Below, piece by piece: positions 17,665 to 29,954 of a DNA stretch of 64,000 bases; the stretch's first letter is position 1; each line of letters opens with the position of its first letter. Source of the stretch: UBA9926 sp023261215 (GTDB taxonomy: Bacteria > Pseudomonadota > Gammaproteobacteria > Pseudomonadales > Azotimanducaceae). Under the pieces are notes generated by a model, which ran no database searches, was not told the DNA's origin, and saw nothing but the letters and a program-made list of their open reading frames with translations. The position numbers and the translations under genes are program-made. The stretch is taken from positions 1-64,000 of the forward strand of contig JAYPYV010000007.1 of assembly GCA_038136035.1 (NCBI GenBank). Direction: 5' to 3'.

Positions 17665-18411
17665 TCATCCAGGCGAGAGAATTAGATAAGCGCCCAAGAT
17701 CATTAAGCTTAGAAAAACCAAACGCCTCACCGCTTGGTCTGGAATCGATGACAAATGGGGCTCAATCAGTAAGGTGGTCACCAACATCACCGGCGCAGCC
17801 AGCACTGTTTTCAGCAAGACATCGGCAGAGTAATGACCTGCGAACCCGCCGAGTATTGCCCGCGCAAAGGTGCTCAAAAAGAAGACCGCCAACAAACAGG
17901 CCCTGATCACAGGAATCGACAGCGGCTGTCTGTACATCAGATAAGCGATGGGTGCGCCGGCTGCGCTGAACAGACCTCCAAAGAATCCACCCAACAAGCC
18001 AACCCCAGTAAAGAGGGGCAAAGGGCTCACCGCTGGATAGATCGAGGGGCGGAGCATCAATGTCACCCCGGCGAGCAACACCATCACACCGATGATCAAT
18101 TTCAGGAGTGCAACTTGATCTCGCCCAACTTGGTCCAACCAAAAAAATCCTGCCCCCAACATGGGTAGCAAACCGATCATAATCGCTAAAACCAACCTAA
18201 AATCGAGTTCTCGGTAGGCGCGGCGCAACAAAAACCCTGTGTTCATCAACGAAATCAGCGAGACAATCGCCGCACAATCAACAACGGAGATCACACCGAA
18301 CGCTGCCGTGAGCGCCACCAAAATCAGCCCGAGTGCAAATCCCGTAATCGTTTGAACCGTGGTCGCAATCACCACCATGAGCAAAAACTGAATCAGGCTC
18401 CAAGCTTCCAT
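17665..18411 (-). CDS. TauE/SafE family sulfite/organic-anion permease
   Basis: A 248-residue polytopic membrane protein with about eight hydrophobic helices and the TauE/SafE pattern: an N-terminal TVQTITGFALGLILVAL segment and its repeat GLLGGFFGGLFSAAGAPIAYLMY in the second half. Members of this family are proposed exporters or importers of sulfur-containing or other organic anions; no substrate can be given. The ATG is the obvious start. It is divergent from the SDR gene with only about 45 bp between start codons. Confidence 0.8.
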   Translation of the reverse strand: MEAWSLIQFLLMVVIATTVQTITGFALGLILVALTAAFGVISVVDCAAIVSLISLMNTGFLLRRAYRELDFRLVLAIMIGLLPMLGAGFFWLDQVGRDQVALLKLIIGVMVLLAGVTLMLRPSIYPAVSPLPLFTGVGLLGGFFGGLFSAAGAPIAYLMYRQPLSIPVIRACLLAVFFLSTFARAILGGFAGHYSADVLLKTVLAAPVMLVTTLLIEPHLSSIPDQAVRRLVFLSLMILGAYLILSPG

Positions 18412-18456
18412 ACCTAAATTTCGCTACACTCAGCGGGACAACCTATTGGATGATTC

Positions 18457-19242
18457 ATGGACTTTCTGCTCGAAGATAAGACGGTATTGGTCAGCGGTAG
18501 CTACCGCGGAACGGGCTTCACGATCGCCCAGCAGTTCGCGCACCTGGGCGCAAAGGTCATTATCCATGCCCACACAAGCGATCAGCTGGCCGACGTTGAT
18601 CTCAAACCATTCGCTGGCGCCGTGATCGGCGATTTGGGCACAGCCGAAGGCATTGAAGCCGTCATCGAACAATACAAACGCGACTATTCAACCCTCGACG
18701 TCTTGGTTAACAATTATGGCATTGCCATGGGCGGAAATCTCGACAGTCTGTCCTATGAAGATTGGCATACGCTCTACGATCATAATTTGGTGTCAGTTGC
18801 GCAGCTCTCTCAACATCTACTGCCTCTACTCAAAGCCTCTTCTCAAGGCCGAATCATCAACTTAGGGACCATAGGTTCCACGCGACCTAACGCTCGGATG
18901 CCGCACTATTACGCCGCCAAAGGTGCTCTCGCTAACTTCACCGTTAGTCTCGCGAAGACACTTAAAGGAACGGGCATCACGGTTAATTTGGTTTCCCCCG
19001 GGCTCATTCGGACAGCAGAAGTTGAAGCTCGCTTCACCGAAACTGCCCGAAAACGCGGCTGGGGCGAGACATTCGAGGAAGCAGAATCAAAACTCACTGA
19101 AGCTTACTTTGATAACCCGATGGAACGATTCGCAACCCGAGAGGATGTCGCAGCTGCAGTGATCTTTTTGGCATCAGCACAGGCTGGATTTATCAATGCT
19201 CAAAACATTCGCGTCGATGGTGGCGCACTAGATATCGTATAG
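18457..19242 (+). CDS. Short-chain dehydrogenase/reductase
   Basis: A 261-residue SDR. The dinucleotide loop is SGSYRGTG (TGxxxGxG type), the NNYG motif stands where NNAG is usual, the catalytic serine region is INLGTIGS and the active site is YYAAK (YxxxK). The C-terminal INAQNIRVDGG is normal for classical SDRs, which includes 3-oxoacyl-ACP reductases. The substrate is unknown. It is followed after 7 bp by the HemJ/CopD-like gene, so the two probably share a transcript. Confidence 0.85.
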   Translation: MDFLLEDKTVLVSGSYRGTGFTIAQQFAHLGAKVIIHAHTSDQLADVDLKPFAGAVIGDLGTAEGIEAVIEQYKRDYSTLDVLVNNYGIAMGGNLDSLSYEDWHTLYDHNLVSVAQLSQHLLPLLKASSQGRIINLGTIGSTRPNARMPHYYAAKGALANFTVSLAKTLKGTGITVNLVSPGLIRTAEVEARFTETARKRGWGETFEEAESKLTEAYFDNPMERFATREDVAAAVIFLASAQAGFINAQNIRVDGGALDIV

Positions 19243-19249
19243 GCACCTC

Positions 19250-19663
19250 ATGCTGTGGATTAAAGTGTTCCATGTGTTGTTCGTCATCGCTTGGATGGCG
19301 GGCCTTTTCTATCTCCCGAGAATTTTCGTCCATCATCAAGAGGGCGTGAGACTTGGGGAAGATGTCAGGCGCCTCGTGATGATGGCGAGTAAACTGTTTC
19401 GCTTTTCCACCCTGATGATGATCCTCGCCTTAGTCCCTGGCGTTGTGCTTTGGCTGGGTTACGGTTTCGGTGGTCTTTGGCTGGATGTGAAACTGCTATT
19501 TGTTGGCCTTCTGCTGGCTTACCACATTCAATCCTATCGCTATACCAAAAAGTTGATCGCTGGGGAGCCTATCCCTTCGTCACTCTTCTTTAGAATTTAC
19601 AACGAAGGCGCGCTCATACTCGTGATTCCCATTCTGATACTGGTCATTATCAAACCCTTTTAA
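19250..19663 (+). CDS. hemJ: HemJ/CopD family membrane protein (protoporphyrinogen oxidase-like)
   Basis: A 137-residue, four-helix inner-membrane protein. WIKVFHVLFVIAWMAGLFYLPR is cut short here to its key features: the conserved histidine (residue 8) and the AGLFYLPR motif, both typical of HemJ, which oxidises protoporphyrinogen IX in bacteria lacking HemG and HemY. The later YHIQSYRYTKKL and FRIYNEG stretches also match HemJ. Short CopD-domain proteins look similar, so the heme function is likely but not proved; no other heme gene is adjacent. Confidence 0.75.
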   Translation: MLWIKVFHVLFVIAWMAGLFYLPRIFVHHQEGVRLGEDVRRLVMMASKLFRFSTLMMILALVPGVVLWLGYGFGGLWLDVKLLFVGLLLAYHIQSYRYTKKLIAGEPIPSSLFFRIYNEGALILVIPILILVIIKPF

Positions 19664-19742
19664 CGAGCGTGGGACAGCGACAGGTCTGTCCGTCTGACAC
19701 GTAATAAAAGCATAGTGGTTGTTAATTCTAGTCGCAGACGAA

Positions 19743-19764
19743 TGTTCAATGGTTTTTTGTTCAA
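19743..19764 (+). repeat. Direct repeat TGTTCAA, 15-bp period
   Basis: Two copies of TGTTCAA (19743-19749 and 19758-19764) lie 34 bp before the start codon of the EF-hand gene. They could be part of an ECF-type promoter or a regulator site for the sigma-factor module. No match to a known operator is claimed. Confidence 0.25.
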
Positions 19765-19797
19765 CGTCCTGTCGCCCATTACCTGAGGAGAACCCCA

Positions 19798-20304
19798 ATG
19801 CAACTTATCATCAGAATCATGACCCCACTGACCCTTGCGATTCTCTCGGTCACCGCGAACAGTGAACCCAGGGAACGACCCTTTGAAAGAATGGATCGCG
19901 ACGGTGATGGCATGATCAGCTTGGAAGAATTCAGATCGCCGCGAGACATGCAGGCTCAGCGCCTAGAACGCGCCGATAAAAATGGCGATGGCGAGGTGTC
20001 GCAAAGCGAGATCGAGGAAGCGAGAGCCTCGATGGAAGCCAAGGCCGAAGCCAGAATGAAGCAACGGCAAGAGAGGAGAGACCAATTTTTTGCCGAATCC
20101 GATCAGGATCAAAATGGCGCGCTCAGTGCGGAGGAAATACGTCAAGGGATGTTTGCTCGGCTGGACACCAATGGAGACGGTCTGCTCTCGAAAAGAGAAT
20201 TGGCTCAATTACGCCAGCTGGCCAGACGAGGACCGAAAGGTGAACGCCGCCACATGCGAGGTCCAGAGGGTCCCGAGCGTGGACACGAACCACCGCAGCA
20301 CTAA
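19798..20304 (+). CDS. Exported EF-hand calcium-binding protein
   Basis: A 168-residue protein with a signal peptide (about residues 1-22) and four EF-hand loops at residues 33-44, 60-71, 102-113 and 123-134, each with the D-x-D/N-x-D/N-G pattern (the third is DQDQNGALSAEE, less canonical). The C-terminus is rich in Arg, Gly, Pro and His. It would bind calcium, or possibly other divalent metals, in the periplasm. A strong AGGAG site precedes the ATG. Nine bases after its stop, or 33 if the preferred start is used, the ECF sigma gene begins, which suggests a joint function in sensing ions at the envelope. Confidence 0.85.
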   Translation: MQLIIRIMTPLTLAILSVTANSEPRERPFERMDRDGDGMISLEEFRSPRDMQAQRLERADKNGDGEVSQSEIEEARASMEAKAEARMKQRQERRDQFFAESDQDQNGALSAEEIRQGMFARLDTNGDGLLSKRELAQLRQLARRGPKGERRHMRGPEGPERGHEPPQH

Positions 20305-20336
20305 CCCATCGCATGGACGAGCGCGTCCGAGGCACC

Positions 20337-20900
20337 ATGGACCGACAGAAGGAGGAAGCCGCGCTCGTCAAACGTGTGAGCTCTCATGATGCTGACGCTT
20401 TCAATGAACTCATGCTTCGATTTTTGCCAATGATCGAGCGCTACACCTTCAGACTCTGCCGATCCACCGAGATCACAGAGGACGTCGTTCAGGAAACGTT
20501 CTTAAGACTGTGGCAGGGTGCTGATCGTTATGATCCAGCCAAAGCCACGCTCTCCACCTGGTTACACCGAATTGCCCACAACCTTTGCATGGATCTGTTC
20601 AGAAAACATCAGCGGCTGAGCCCCCTTCCCGATGACTGGGAAGGTGAGCTGAGCGATTCGACAGTGAACGGCACCGACAATGCCAACACACCCCAATCCG
20701 CCTTCGAGCAGCATCGAAAAACGGCTCAAGTCGCCGAAGCCTTAGATGCATTGCCAGAACGGCAGAGAAGCGTTCTCTTACTGTCCTATTTCCAAGGGTT
20801 TTCCAATCAAGAGATCGGCACTATCCATGACTTATCGATTGCTGCGGTCGAGTCGCTCTTGGCTCGCGCGCGCAGAAATTTAACGAAGAGACTGCTATGA
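20337..20900 (+). CDS. ECF-type RNA polymerase sigma factor
   Basis: A 187-residue sigma-70 family factor. Region 2 is plain (DVVQETFLRLWQGADRYDPAKATLSTWLHRIAHNLCMDLFRKHQ) in pieces around residues 45-90, and region 4 (LPERQRSVLLLSYFQGFSNQEIG) near residue 135. The second in-frame ATG was chosen because GAGG precedes it and the family N-terminus aligns there; an ATG 24 bp upstream is possible. Its TGA overlaps the ATG of the next gene. The order sigma, small membrane protein, periplasmic metal-sensor-like protein resembles CnrH/CnrY/CnrX-type systems. Confidence 0.9.
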   Translation: MDRQKEEAALVKRVSSHDADAFNELMLRFLPMIERYTFRLCRSTEITEDVVQETFLRLWQGADRYDPAKATLSTWLHRIAHNLCMDLFRKHQRLSPLPDDWEGELSDSTVNGTDNANTPQSAFEQHRKTAQVAEALDALPERQRSVLLLSYFQGFSNQEIGTIHDLSIAAVESLLARARRNLTKRLL

Positions 20901-21313
20901 GCGAGCAACAGCGACTGATCCAACTACTGAAACTCTATGGCAGCGACGTCGACCGATGGCCAGAGGAGGATCAGCATCTGGGCGATCCAGACATGTTCGA
21001 TCCGTTCACGCTCGAAGTCTGGCAAGAGGCCCGTCGTCTCGACCAACGCTTATCAGAAGACGTCATCCCGAATCGAAGTTCGGAAATGCGATGGCGGATT
21101 CATAACTTGATTTCAGCACCGCCAGCCACCTTCACGGAACGATGGTTGCTACCCTTGACCGAGCCCTGGCGGCCCGCTTTGGTGCACGCGCTTATTTTGA
21201 GCTTAGGATTATTGACCAGTGACCTCGTCCAAGATTCCGGATTCGTAGACAGCACCGACTATGACGATGCCATAGTCTGGGCAGCGCAATATTTGGGAGA
21301 CATTCAGCCATGA
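20897..21313 (+). CDS. Probable membrane anti-sigma factor
   Basis: A 138-residue protein overlapping the sigma gene by 4 bp and the next gene by 4 bp. The N-terminal motif LLKLYGSDVDRWPEED resembles a short motif seen in proteins next to ECF sigma genes. One hydrophobic segment (about residues 92-110) would put the N-terminal part in the cytoplasm, where it could hold the sigma factor, and about 25 acidic residues outside. The role is inferred from position and topology; I do not recognise a named family. Confidence 0.6.
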   Translation: MSEQQRLIQLLKLYGSDVDRWPEEDQHLGDPDMFDPFTLEVWQEARRLDQRLSEDVIPNRSSEMRWRIHNLISAPPATFTERWLLPLTEPWRPALVHALILSLGLLTSDLVQDSGFVDSTDYDDAIVWAAQYLGDIQP

Positions 21314-21774
21314 TGCAATCAAAAATTCATCTCGCATTAGGCGCATCTTTAGTGCTCAACACGCTTCTAATCGGCTTTCTCATTGGGAAGGCGACGTCTA
21401 ATCACCGGCCCAGATGGGCGCCGCCGCCGCTCTTTCACGAGGCCATGCGCCTACCGCGGCAAGGCGCAAGCACCATGGTGCATCCACTCCAGCAAGCATT
21501 GATAAAGAGCGAGGCTGATCTTGCCGGTCTCCGCGAACAGGTCTTTGAGAGCCGACAGACCCTAGGAAAAGCCCTTGGAGAAGAACGGATTGATCAAGAT
21601 CAAGTGAGCACAGCGATGTCTGAACATATCGCGCTAACCAACCAGTTCACTAAGGCCTCCCAAGAGGCATTGGTGAACGCCATTGCCCAGTTACCCCTGA
21701 AGGAAAGACGTCGACTGTTGAAACGACTGGCTAAAGACCATGATCAACGCGTGAGACGAGAGACCACGCATTAG
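21310..21774 (+). CDS. Periplasmic heavy-metal sensor-like protein (CnrX/Spy-like)
   Basis: A 154-residue protein with one N-terminal anchor (about residues 8-26) and a helical, charged periplasmic domain. The pattern of a helical hairpin with RLPRQG, an EADLAGLREQVFESRQ helix and a terminal LPLKERRRLLKRL segment fits the CnrX/Spy/CpxP fold. In CnrX-type systems such a protein senses Ni/Co and releases the sigma factor. Methionines and histidines are present but no CnrX metal site can be assigned by eye. The start codon overlaps the stop of the anti-sigma gene. Confidence 0.7.
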   Translation: MMQSKIHLALGASLVLNTLLIGFLIGKATSNHRPRWAPPPLFHEAMRLPRQGASTMVHPLQQALIKSEADLAGLREQVFESRQTLGKALGEERIDQDQVSTAMSEHIALTNQFTKASQEALVNAIAQLPLKERRRLLKRLAKDHDQRVRRETTH

Positions 21775-21789
21775 TCTGACAGACAGTAC

Positions 21790-21820
21790 GTTAGATGCGT
21801 CGATAGGGGCTCGATCTAAC
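21790..21820 (+). repeat. Hairpin between sigma module and syd
   Basis: GTTAGAT (21790-21796) pairs with ATCTAAC (21814-21820), and an inner CGA/TCG pair extends it across a 4-base bulge. There is no run of T after it, so a factor-independent terminator is not supported; it may end the sigma operon in another way or be a regulator site. Confidence 0.3.
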
Positions 21821-21851
21821 ATCCTGCCCGACACAAGCGTATCATTGGAGC

Positions 21852-22403
21852 ATGAGTCACGACGCCATTTTGAATCTTGCTGAGCGCTATGCCGAGCACT
21901 ACCCGGACGGCCTCATTGTCTCACCTCGATTCACCGAGGCGGCGTCTTCTTGCGAAGTGTCTCGAGACCAAGAGCACATTCGCTGGCGTCCCCAGCCACA
22001 AATACCCAAGGTTAATTTCGAACGCATTGAGGCGGCCCTAGAGTGCCCAATCCATCACAGCATTAGGGACTTTTATCAGTCCCTGTGGTGTGGCCCGTTG
22101 CATCTTACTTTCGAAGACGCGCCCGTCGATTTGATCCAACTCTGGAATGAAGCGGACTTCGAACATTTGATTGAGAATATTTTCGGCCACTACCTGCAAC
22201 AAAAGAGATTCAAGCAAGCATTCACCTTTTTCTTTGCCACAGGCGATGAATCTTCGGAGGCCATCTACAGTGTTGAAAATGAGACGGGCCGTGTGGTGAG
22301 GGAAATACCTGGCCCAACGGGCGTCCAGACCGGTGTCGCAGAGGATCTTAGCGAGTTTTTGAACCGGCTGAACTGCAGGGCCCGCGGGGAGCTGAGCGCG
22401 TGA
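21852..22403 (+). CDS. syd: Syd protein (SecY-interacting)
   Basis: A 183-residue cytoplasmic protein of the Syd family, which binds SecY and is thought to check assembly of the SecYEG channel. The family hallmarks DFYQSLWCGPLHLTF and DLIQLWNEADFEHLIENIFGHYLQQKR are present in order near residues 75 and 97. The ATG gives the usual family length. The last base of its reading frame overlaps the GTG start of aroA (GTGA), a genuine overlap that couples the two. Confidence 0.85.
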   Translation: MSHDAILNLAERYAEHYPDGLIVSPRFTEAASSCEVSRDQEHIRWRPQPQIPKVNFERIEAALECPIHHSIRDFYQSLWCGPLHLTFEDAPVDLIQLWNEADFEHLIENIFGHYLQQKRFKQAFTFFFATGDESSEAIYSVENETGRVVREIPGPTGVQTGVAEDLSEFLNRLNCRARGELSA

Positions 22404-23698
22404 ACACGAATGTCTTAGATATGCGGCGCATCCAATCAGTCAAAGGTGAGATTTGGTTGCCCGGTTCAAAAAGCCTCAGTAACCGACACCTCCTGATGGC
22501 AGCGATGGCCAAAGGCACCACCCGCCTCTCAAACCTCCTGGTGAGTGAGGACACCGAGCGGATGTTGGATGCTCTGACCCGACTCGGCATTCACGTTGCG
22601 CTTGACCAAGAGCAGAATACCTGTGTCGTTAAAGGACTGGGCGGGAAGTTTCAGGCGCAAGCCGCACCCACTCAGCTTTTTCTTGGTAACGCGGGGACCG
22701 CCATCAGGCCGCTGACGGCCGCCCTTGCACTCACAGAGGGGGAATTTCTCATCGATGGTGATGACGCCATGCGGGAACGCCCCATTGGCCCTCTCGTAGA
22801 TGCCCTAAGACAGCTCGGGGTCCATATCACCTATCCAGTTCGAGAGGGTTACCCACCACTCGCTCTCAGCGGTGGCGCTTTCGACCATGACACCACCGAA
22901 CTCGATGGTAGCTTATCCAGCCAATATTTAACTGCCTTACTGATGGCGCTACCGCTCGCAGACAGGGATACCGTCATCCACATTCGCGGCGAAATGGTCT
23001 CCTTGCCTTACATCGATATGACGCTGGCGGTTTTGGCTCGTTACGGCCTCAAGGTCCGACATGAGGACTATCGAACATTCTTTATCGAAGGCCAGCAAAC
23101 GCCGATCTCTCCCGGAGAGATGCTCGTCGAGGGAGATGCCAGCAGTGCTAGTTATTTCATGGCCGCGGCCGCCATACGCGGCGAAGTGACGGTGCGCGGC
23201 GTAGGGACATCGAGTCTTCAAGGGGACGTGGCTTTTTCTGACGTCATCGAGGCCATGGGCGCGGAAGTTCAGCGCGGTCCTGATTACATCCTCGTAAAGT
23301 CAGGCAGCGCGCTCAGAGGCGTCGATCTAGACTTGAATCACATTCCCGATGCGGCGATGACACTCGCGACGCTCGCACTTTTTGCAGAAGGTACGACCCG
23401 GATTCGCAACATTTATAACTGGCGCATCAAAGAAACGGACCGAATGACCGCGATGGCGACCGAGCTTCGTAAGGTCGGAGCGCAGGTAGACACCACAGAT
23501 GACAGCATCGCCATTACGCCGCAGTCAGCGCCTCGAAGGGCTCAAATCGCAACTTACGGGGATCATCGAATGGCGATGTGCTTTTCACTGCTCGCGATGT
23601 CAGACGCTGGCGTCATGATTGAGAATCCAGCGGTGACCGCGAAGACCTTCCCAGGGTATTGGGCAGCGCTGGATTCGATTGCCGAATTCCAGCGCTGA
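22400..23698 (+). CDS. aroA: 3-phosphoshikimate 1-carboxyvinyltransferase (EPSP synthase)
   Basis: A 432-residue EPSP synthase, the sixth step of the shikimate pathway. Conserved motifs are LPGSKSLSNRHLLMAA (near residue 20), LFLGNAGTAIRPLTAALAL (near 90, the glyphosate-binding loop), DGSLSSQYLTALLMALP, and the terminal TYGDHRMAMCFSLLA. The GNAGTAxRP form is that of the class I enzyme. It begins with GTG overlapping the syd stop codon. aroB and aroK of the same pathway are about 8 kb away. Confidence 0.95.
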   Translation: MNTNVLDMRRIQSVKGEIWLPGSKSLSNRHLLMAAMAKGTTRLSNLLVSEDTERMLDALTRLGIHVALDQEQNTCVVKGLGGKFQAQAAPTQLFLGNAGTAIRPLTAALALTEGEFLIDGDDAMRERPIGPLVDALRQLGVHITYPVREGYPPLALSGGAFDHDTTELDGSLSSQYLTALLMALPLADRDTVIHIRGEMVSLPYIDMTLAVLARYGLKVRHEDYRTFFIEGQQTPISPGEMLVEGDASSASYFMAAAAIRGEVTVRGVGTSSLQGDVAFSDVIEAMGAEVQRGPDYILVKSGSALRGVDLDLNHIPDAAMTLATLALFAEGTTRIRNIYNWRIKETDRMTAMATELRKVGAQVDTTDDSIAITPQSAPRRAQIATYGDHRMAMCFSLLAMSDAGVMIENPAVTAKTFPGYWAALDSIAEFQR

Positions 23699-23710
23699 AT
23701 CGGATTGATC

Positions 23711-24688
23711 TTAGGCAGGAAGCAGGTGGGACACTGCGTCTCGTTCCTCTTGCAGCTCAGTTTCGGTGGCCGTCATTTTCGAACGAGAAAACTCGTTAAT
23801 CTCTAAGCCCTGAACGATCTGCCAGTCGCCGCCTTCGCAGCGGCACGGAAAACTGTAGATCAACCCCTGATCGATCCCATAGCTTCCATCCGAATAAACG
23901 CCCATAGAGACCACACCCGCGGTCCCCAGCGCCCAGTCACGCATATGGTCAATGGCTGCGTTCGCGGCGCTGGCCGCGCTCGAAAGTCCTCGAGCCTCGA
24001 TAATCGCTGCACCCCGTTGCTGCACCGTAGGAATGAAATCTGTCTCAATCCAAGCTTGATCGACAAGACCCGAGGCTGCTTGACCATTAACGGTCGCATG
24101 GAATAAGTCAGGATATTGGGTGGCCGAGTGATTGCCCCAAATCGCCAAATCTTTCACGTCCCTCGCTTTGGCGCCCGTTTTAGCGGCCAGTTGCGATAAC
24201 GCACGATTATGATCCAGGCGGGTCATCGCCGTGAATCGGCGAGGATCGATATCTGGCGCATTGCGCTGGGCAATCAAACAATTGGTATTCGCCGGATTAC
24301 CCACCACCAGGACCCGCAAATCGTCGCCCGCGTGTTCGTTTAGCGCTTTTCCTTGCACGGAGAAAATTTGCGCATTCGCTTCGAGGAGATCTTTGCGCTC
24401 CATGCCTGGGCCTCTGGGTCTTGAACCCACAAGCAACGCATACTCAATGCCAGAAAACGCTTGGTTCGGATCGTCTGACGCTTGCATGGATTCAAGCAAA
24501 GGGAAGGCGCAGTCGTCCAGCTCCATCATGACGCCCTCAAGGGCTTTCATGGCAGGCGAGATCTCTAAGAGCTGAAGTTGCACCGGTTGATCCGGGCCCA
24601 ACATTTGACCGGATGCGATTCTAAATAGAAGTGAATAACTGATTTGGCCAGCTGCACCGGTGACAGCCACTTTCACTGCTGATTTCAT
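23711..24688 (-). CDS. mdh: Malate dehydrogenase
   Basis: A 325-residue NAD-dependent malate dehydrogenase of the TCA cycle. The Rossmann loop is VTGAAGQISYSLLFRIA, the substrate-binding arginines are in GSRPRGPGMERKDLL, and the catalytic His in WGNHSATQYPD. Its length and sequence are of the group seen in Burkholderia and actinobacteria, not the E. coli type. The ATG was chosen because AGGAAAA precedes it and the protein starts directly at the fold. An upstream in-frame start would add 33 residues of no visible function. It converges with aroA with 12 bp between. Confidence 0.95.
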   Translation of the reverse strand: MKSAVKVAVTGAAGQISYSLLFRIASGQMLGPDQPVQLQLLEISPAMKALEGVMMELDDCAFPLLESMQASDDPNQAFSGIEYALLVGSRPRGPGMERKDLLEANAQIFSVQGKALNEHAGDDLRVLVVGNPANTNCLIAQRNAPDIDPRRFTAMTRLDHNRALSQLAAKTGAKARDVKDLAIWGNHSATQYPDLFHATVNGQAASGLVDQAWIETDFIPTVQQRGAAIIEARGLSSAASAANAAIDHMRDWALGTAGVVSMGVYSDGSYGIDQGLIYSFPCRCEGGDWQIVQGLEINEFSRSKMTATETELQEERDAVSHLLPA

Positions 24689-25384
24689 AACTTTTTCCTG
24701 GACTCGGGCACATTGTGCGTCGTTGAATGAGCCGGCGAGTATATCACTGTCAAGAAATCGTGGCAGAAAAGACGGCTCTACCCACACTACTCGGTTTCAC
24801 TCCCGCGCCAGAGACATCGAAGAAGGGATGGGTTGACCGTTTGGCTGACGATCCTCCCTTTTCGACGCCTTCCACTGAATTTCCATTCTTTTGGTCAAGC
24901 AACTATTACCATAAATATCAGTGAGTTAATGATCAAAATCAAAAGCTTAGCTTACGCCTCCCTTGACTTTGGGTAGCCCAATGCTATCTTTGGCTCCCCC
25001 GAGTTGGAGCCTTTCTTCAACTCGAGAGCGTCGGCGTCATGATCAGAAATCAGACTGGTTCCAGCACCAGAGACTTCGTTCACCGGCCTAGACCCTAGTC
25101 TCGGCTGCTTGAGACGATCTGACGCTATGGGTTCGTGATTCTGCAGCTGAGAATCCAAGGCCCGAGAGGGCGTCCCATGGACTGCGTTTTCTTGAGTGCT
25201 GCGCGTGGCCACGATCACGACCATTCAGAGCAACGTTTCACGGGACCTTGGAGCAAGGTCCGCCCGAGGGACATTCGGACAAATTAAAACGCCGTGCCGG
25301 GGCTGCCGACGGCTTGGGACTCTGCGCTCTGGGGTGCCTGGTATTCAAGATCCGCTTGGGATCTCAAACTCGGAAGATTGAAGC
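24689..25384. other. 696-bp gap between mdh and gltB: promoter and structured gltB leader
   Basis: No gene is seen. A sigma-70-like promoter candidate sits at 24963-24990, which would give a leader of about 388 bases before gltB. The leader holds several clean hairpins: CGAGTTG/CAACTCG (25000-25024), GTCTC/GAGAC (about 25116-25135), GGACCTT/AAGGTCC (25243-25261) and AGATCC/GGATCT (25348-25364), the last only 7 bases from the gltB ribosome-binding site. No known riboswitch was recognised. Confidence 0.4.
24963..24990 (+). promoter_or_regulatory. Candidate sigma-70 promoter of gltBD
   Basis: TTGACT, a 16-bp spacer and TATCTT with an upstream TGC make a plausible extended -10 promoter, with transcription starting near 24997. 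This is by eye only. Confidence 0.4.
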
Positions 25385-29944
<4,560 letters not shown>

Positions 29945-29954
29945 GGAAGTCATC

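Noticed and set aside
24689..25384. A second NtrC/sigma-54 control region before gltB
   Set aside because: I found no TGCACC-N5-GGTGCA palindrome and no GG-N10-GC promoter of good quality there; GCACATTGTGC near 24708 has the wrong spacing.
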